Assembly: GCA_008828725.1 (NCBI GenBank)
Contig: MEHQ01004477.1
Location: forward strand, 1 to 64,000
Source of the DNA: Saccharina japonica
Lineage: Eukaryota; Sar; Phaeophyceae; Laminariales; Laminariaceae
Direction: 5' to 3'
DNA: 64,000 nucleotides
Part shown: one piece after another, positions 63,580 through 64,000 of the stretch
Layout of the letters: each line of letters begins with the position of its first letter
Position numbering within the stretch: the stretch's first letter is position 1
Notes under the pieces: model-generated
Told to the model about the DNA's origin: nothing
Databases searched by the model: none
Seen by the model: only the letters and a program-made list of their open reading frames with translations
Made by a program: the position numbers and the translations under genes

Positions 63580-64000
63580 CTGGCAGGGGCCCGGCACCTT
63601 CATGGGCGTCTCAAACAGCGGAGCTACCTTTCGAGCTGGTCTCACGCGATCAAGACCCTCAGTCGGTTTGTTTACGGGTTGACAGCGTTCTCATGCCCAC
63701 ACTTCAAAGCAAAACCCGGGTCCAATGTCGTGCTGCATAGGAGGGAGCCGTCGGAAATGGCTGGGGCTCAGCGGAACCGTTTCATCACCTGCACACGGGA
63801 GCCAGAGATAAATGTTACAACCGAGGACGTATCGTCATGCAATAATGACGAGGAGGGGGTAAACTTGAAGCAACACCCTTTGGACTGAGGTTAAAGCCAG
63901 CATGACGCGGTACACAGCGGTAGCAACCAAGAACAAACATTTTGTTGTTGATCACCCCGCCATGAAGCCCTTGGCTCTCAACCTTGCCCTTCCTTGGTCG
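63580..64000. other. Gene-free stretch at the window end
   Basis: Apart from the candidate exon at about 63700-63800 nothing is supported. A plus frame at 63679-63888 ends shortly before the window edge. Confidence 0.4.

Noticed and set aside
1..64000. Integrated large DNA virus of algae
   Set aside because: No capsid, polymerase, primase or other core viral gene could be read; the repeats and exons are explained by transposons and host-like genes.

Overview
The window looks like nuclear DNA of an intron-rich alga, most likely a brown alga (Phaeophyceae) or a relative. This is an inference from four things: stramenopile-type Crypton recombinase remains, GT-AG introns with short phase-matched exons, CTGCTGTAC-type words scattered throughout, and no bacterial gene organisation. 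No long continuous gene, rRNA, functional tRNA or CRISPR array was found. Most of the sequence is transposable elements, their fragments and tandem repeats. Single N bases (1926, 3017, 4351-4352, 4359, 4593, 5580, 6007, 6714, 7021, 20778) and an indel-rich stretch at about 3.6-5.1 kb suggest a partly uncorrected assembly.

Layout. 1-6.3 kb: two related satellites, A (about 265-330 bp) and B (about 90 bp), with a 1.23 kb insertion flanked by a 5-bp duplication. 7.4-8.35 kb: two word-repeat blocks. 8.76-12.88 kb: a 4.1 kb element bounded by 255-bp inverted repeats. 13.03-16.14 kb: a non-autonomous Helitron filled with a two-unit higher-order satellite. 16.4-25.0 kb: Crypton 3' tails, a tRNA-derived SINE, and a 2.3 kb tandem duplication carrying the 3' exons of an unrecognised multi-exon gene (gene Z), whose longest copy spans 22.47-25.03 kb. 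25.1-38.6 kb: four degenerate copies of a multi-exon family of unknown function (family X), with a 430-bp tandem array at 29-31.4 kb and a LINE endonuclease remnant at 34.8-35.9 kb.

39-50 kb: a minus-strand gene (gene Y, 40.54-44.89 kb) with five exons in matching phase, a separate exon encoding a membrane-anchored tail (39.07-39.39 kb), a decayed Crypton tyrosine recombinase (45.2-46.9 kb) and a terminal exon at 49.2-49.6 kb. 53.5-56.4 kb: a cluster of small elements, namely a 1.4 kb hAT-like element with an exact 8-bp duplication, a 344-bp hAT-like MITE, SINE pieces and a hairpin element. 56.4-64 kb: mostly unannotatable sequence with a few orphan exons, another SINE and a 423-bp foldback MITE.

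The only host-like or cargo genes are Z, Y, the membrane-tail exon and a few orphan exons. None matches a family recognisable by eye. All exon calls rest on open frame, splice signals and phase agreement, not on transcripts.
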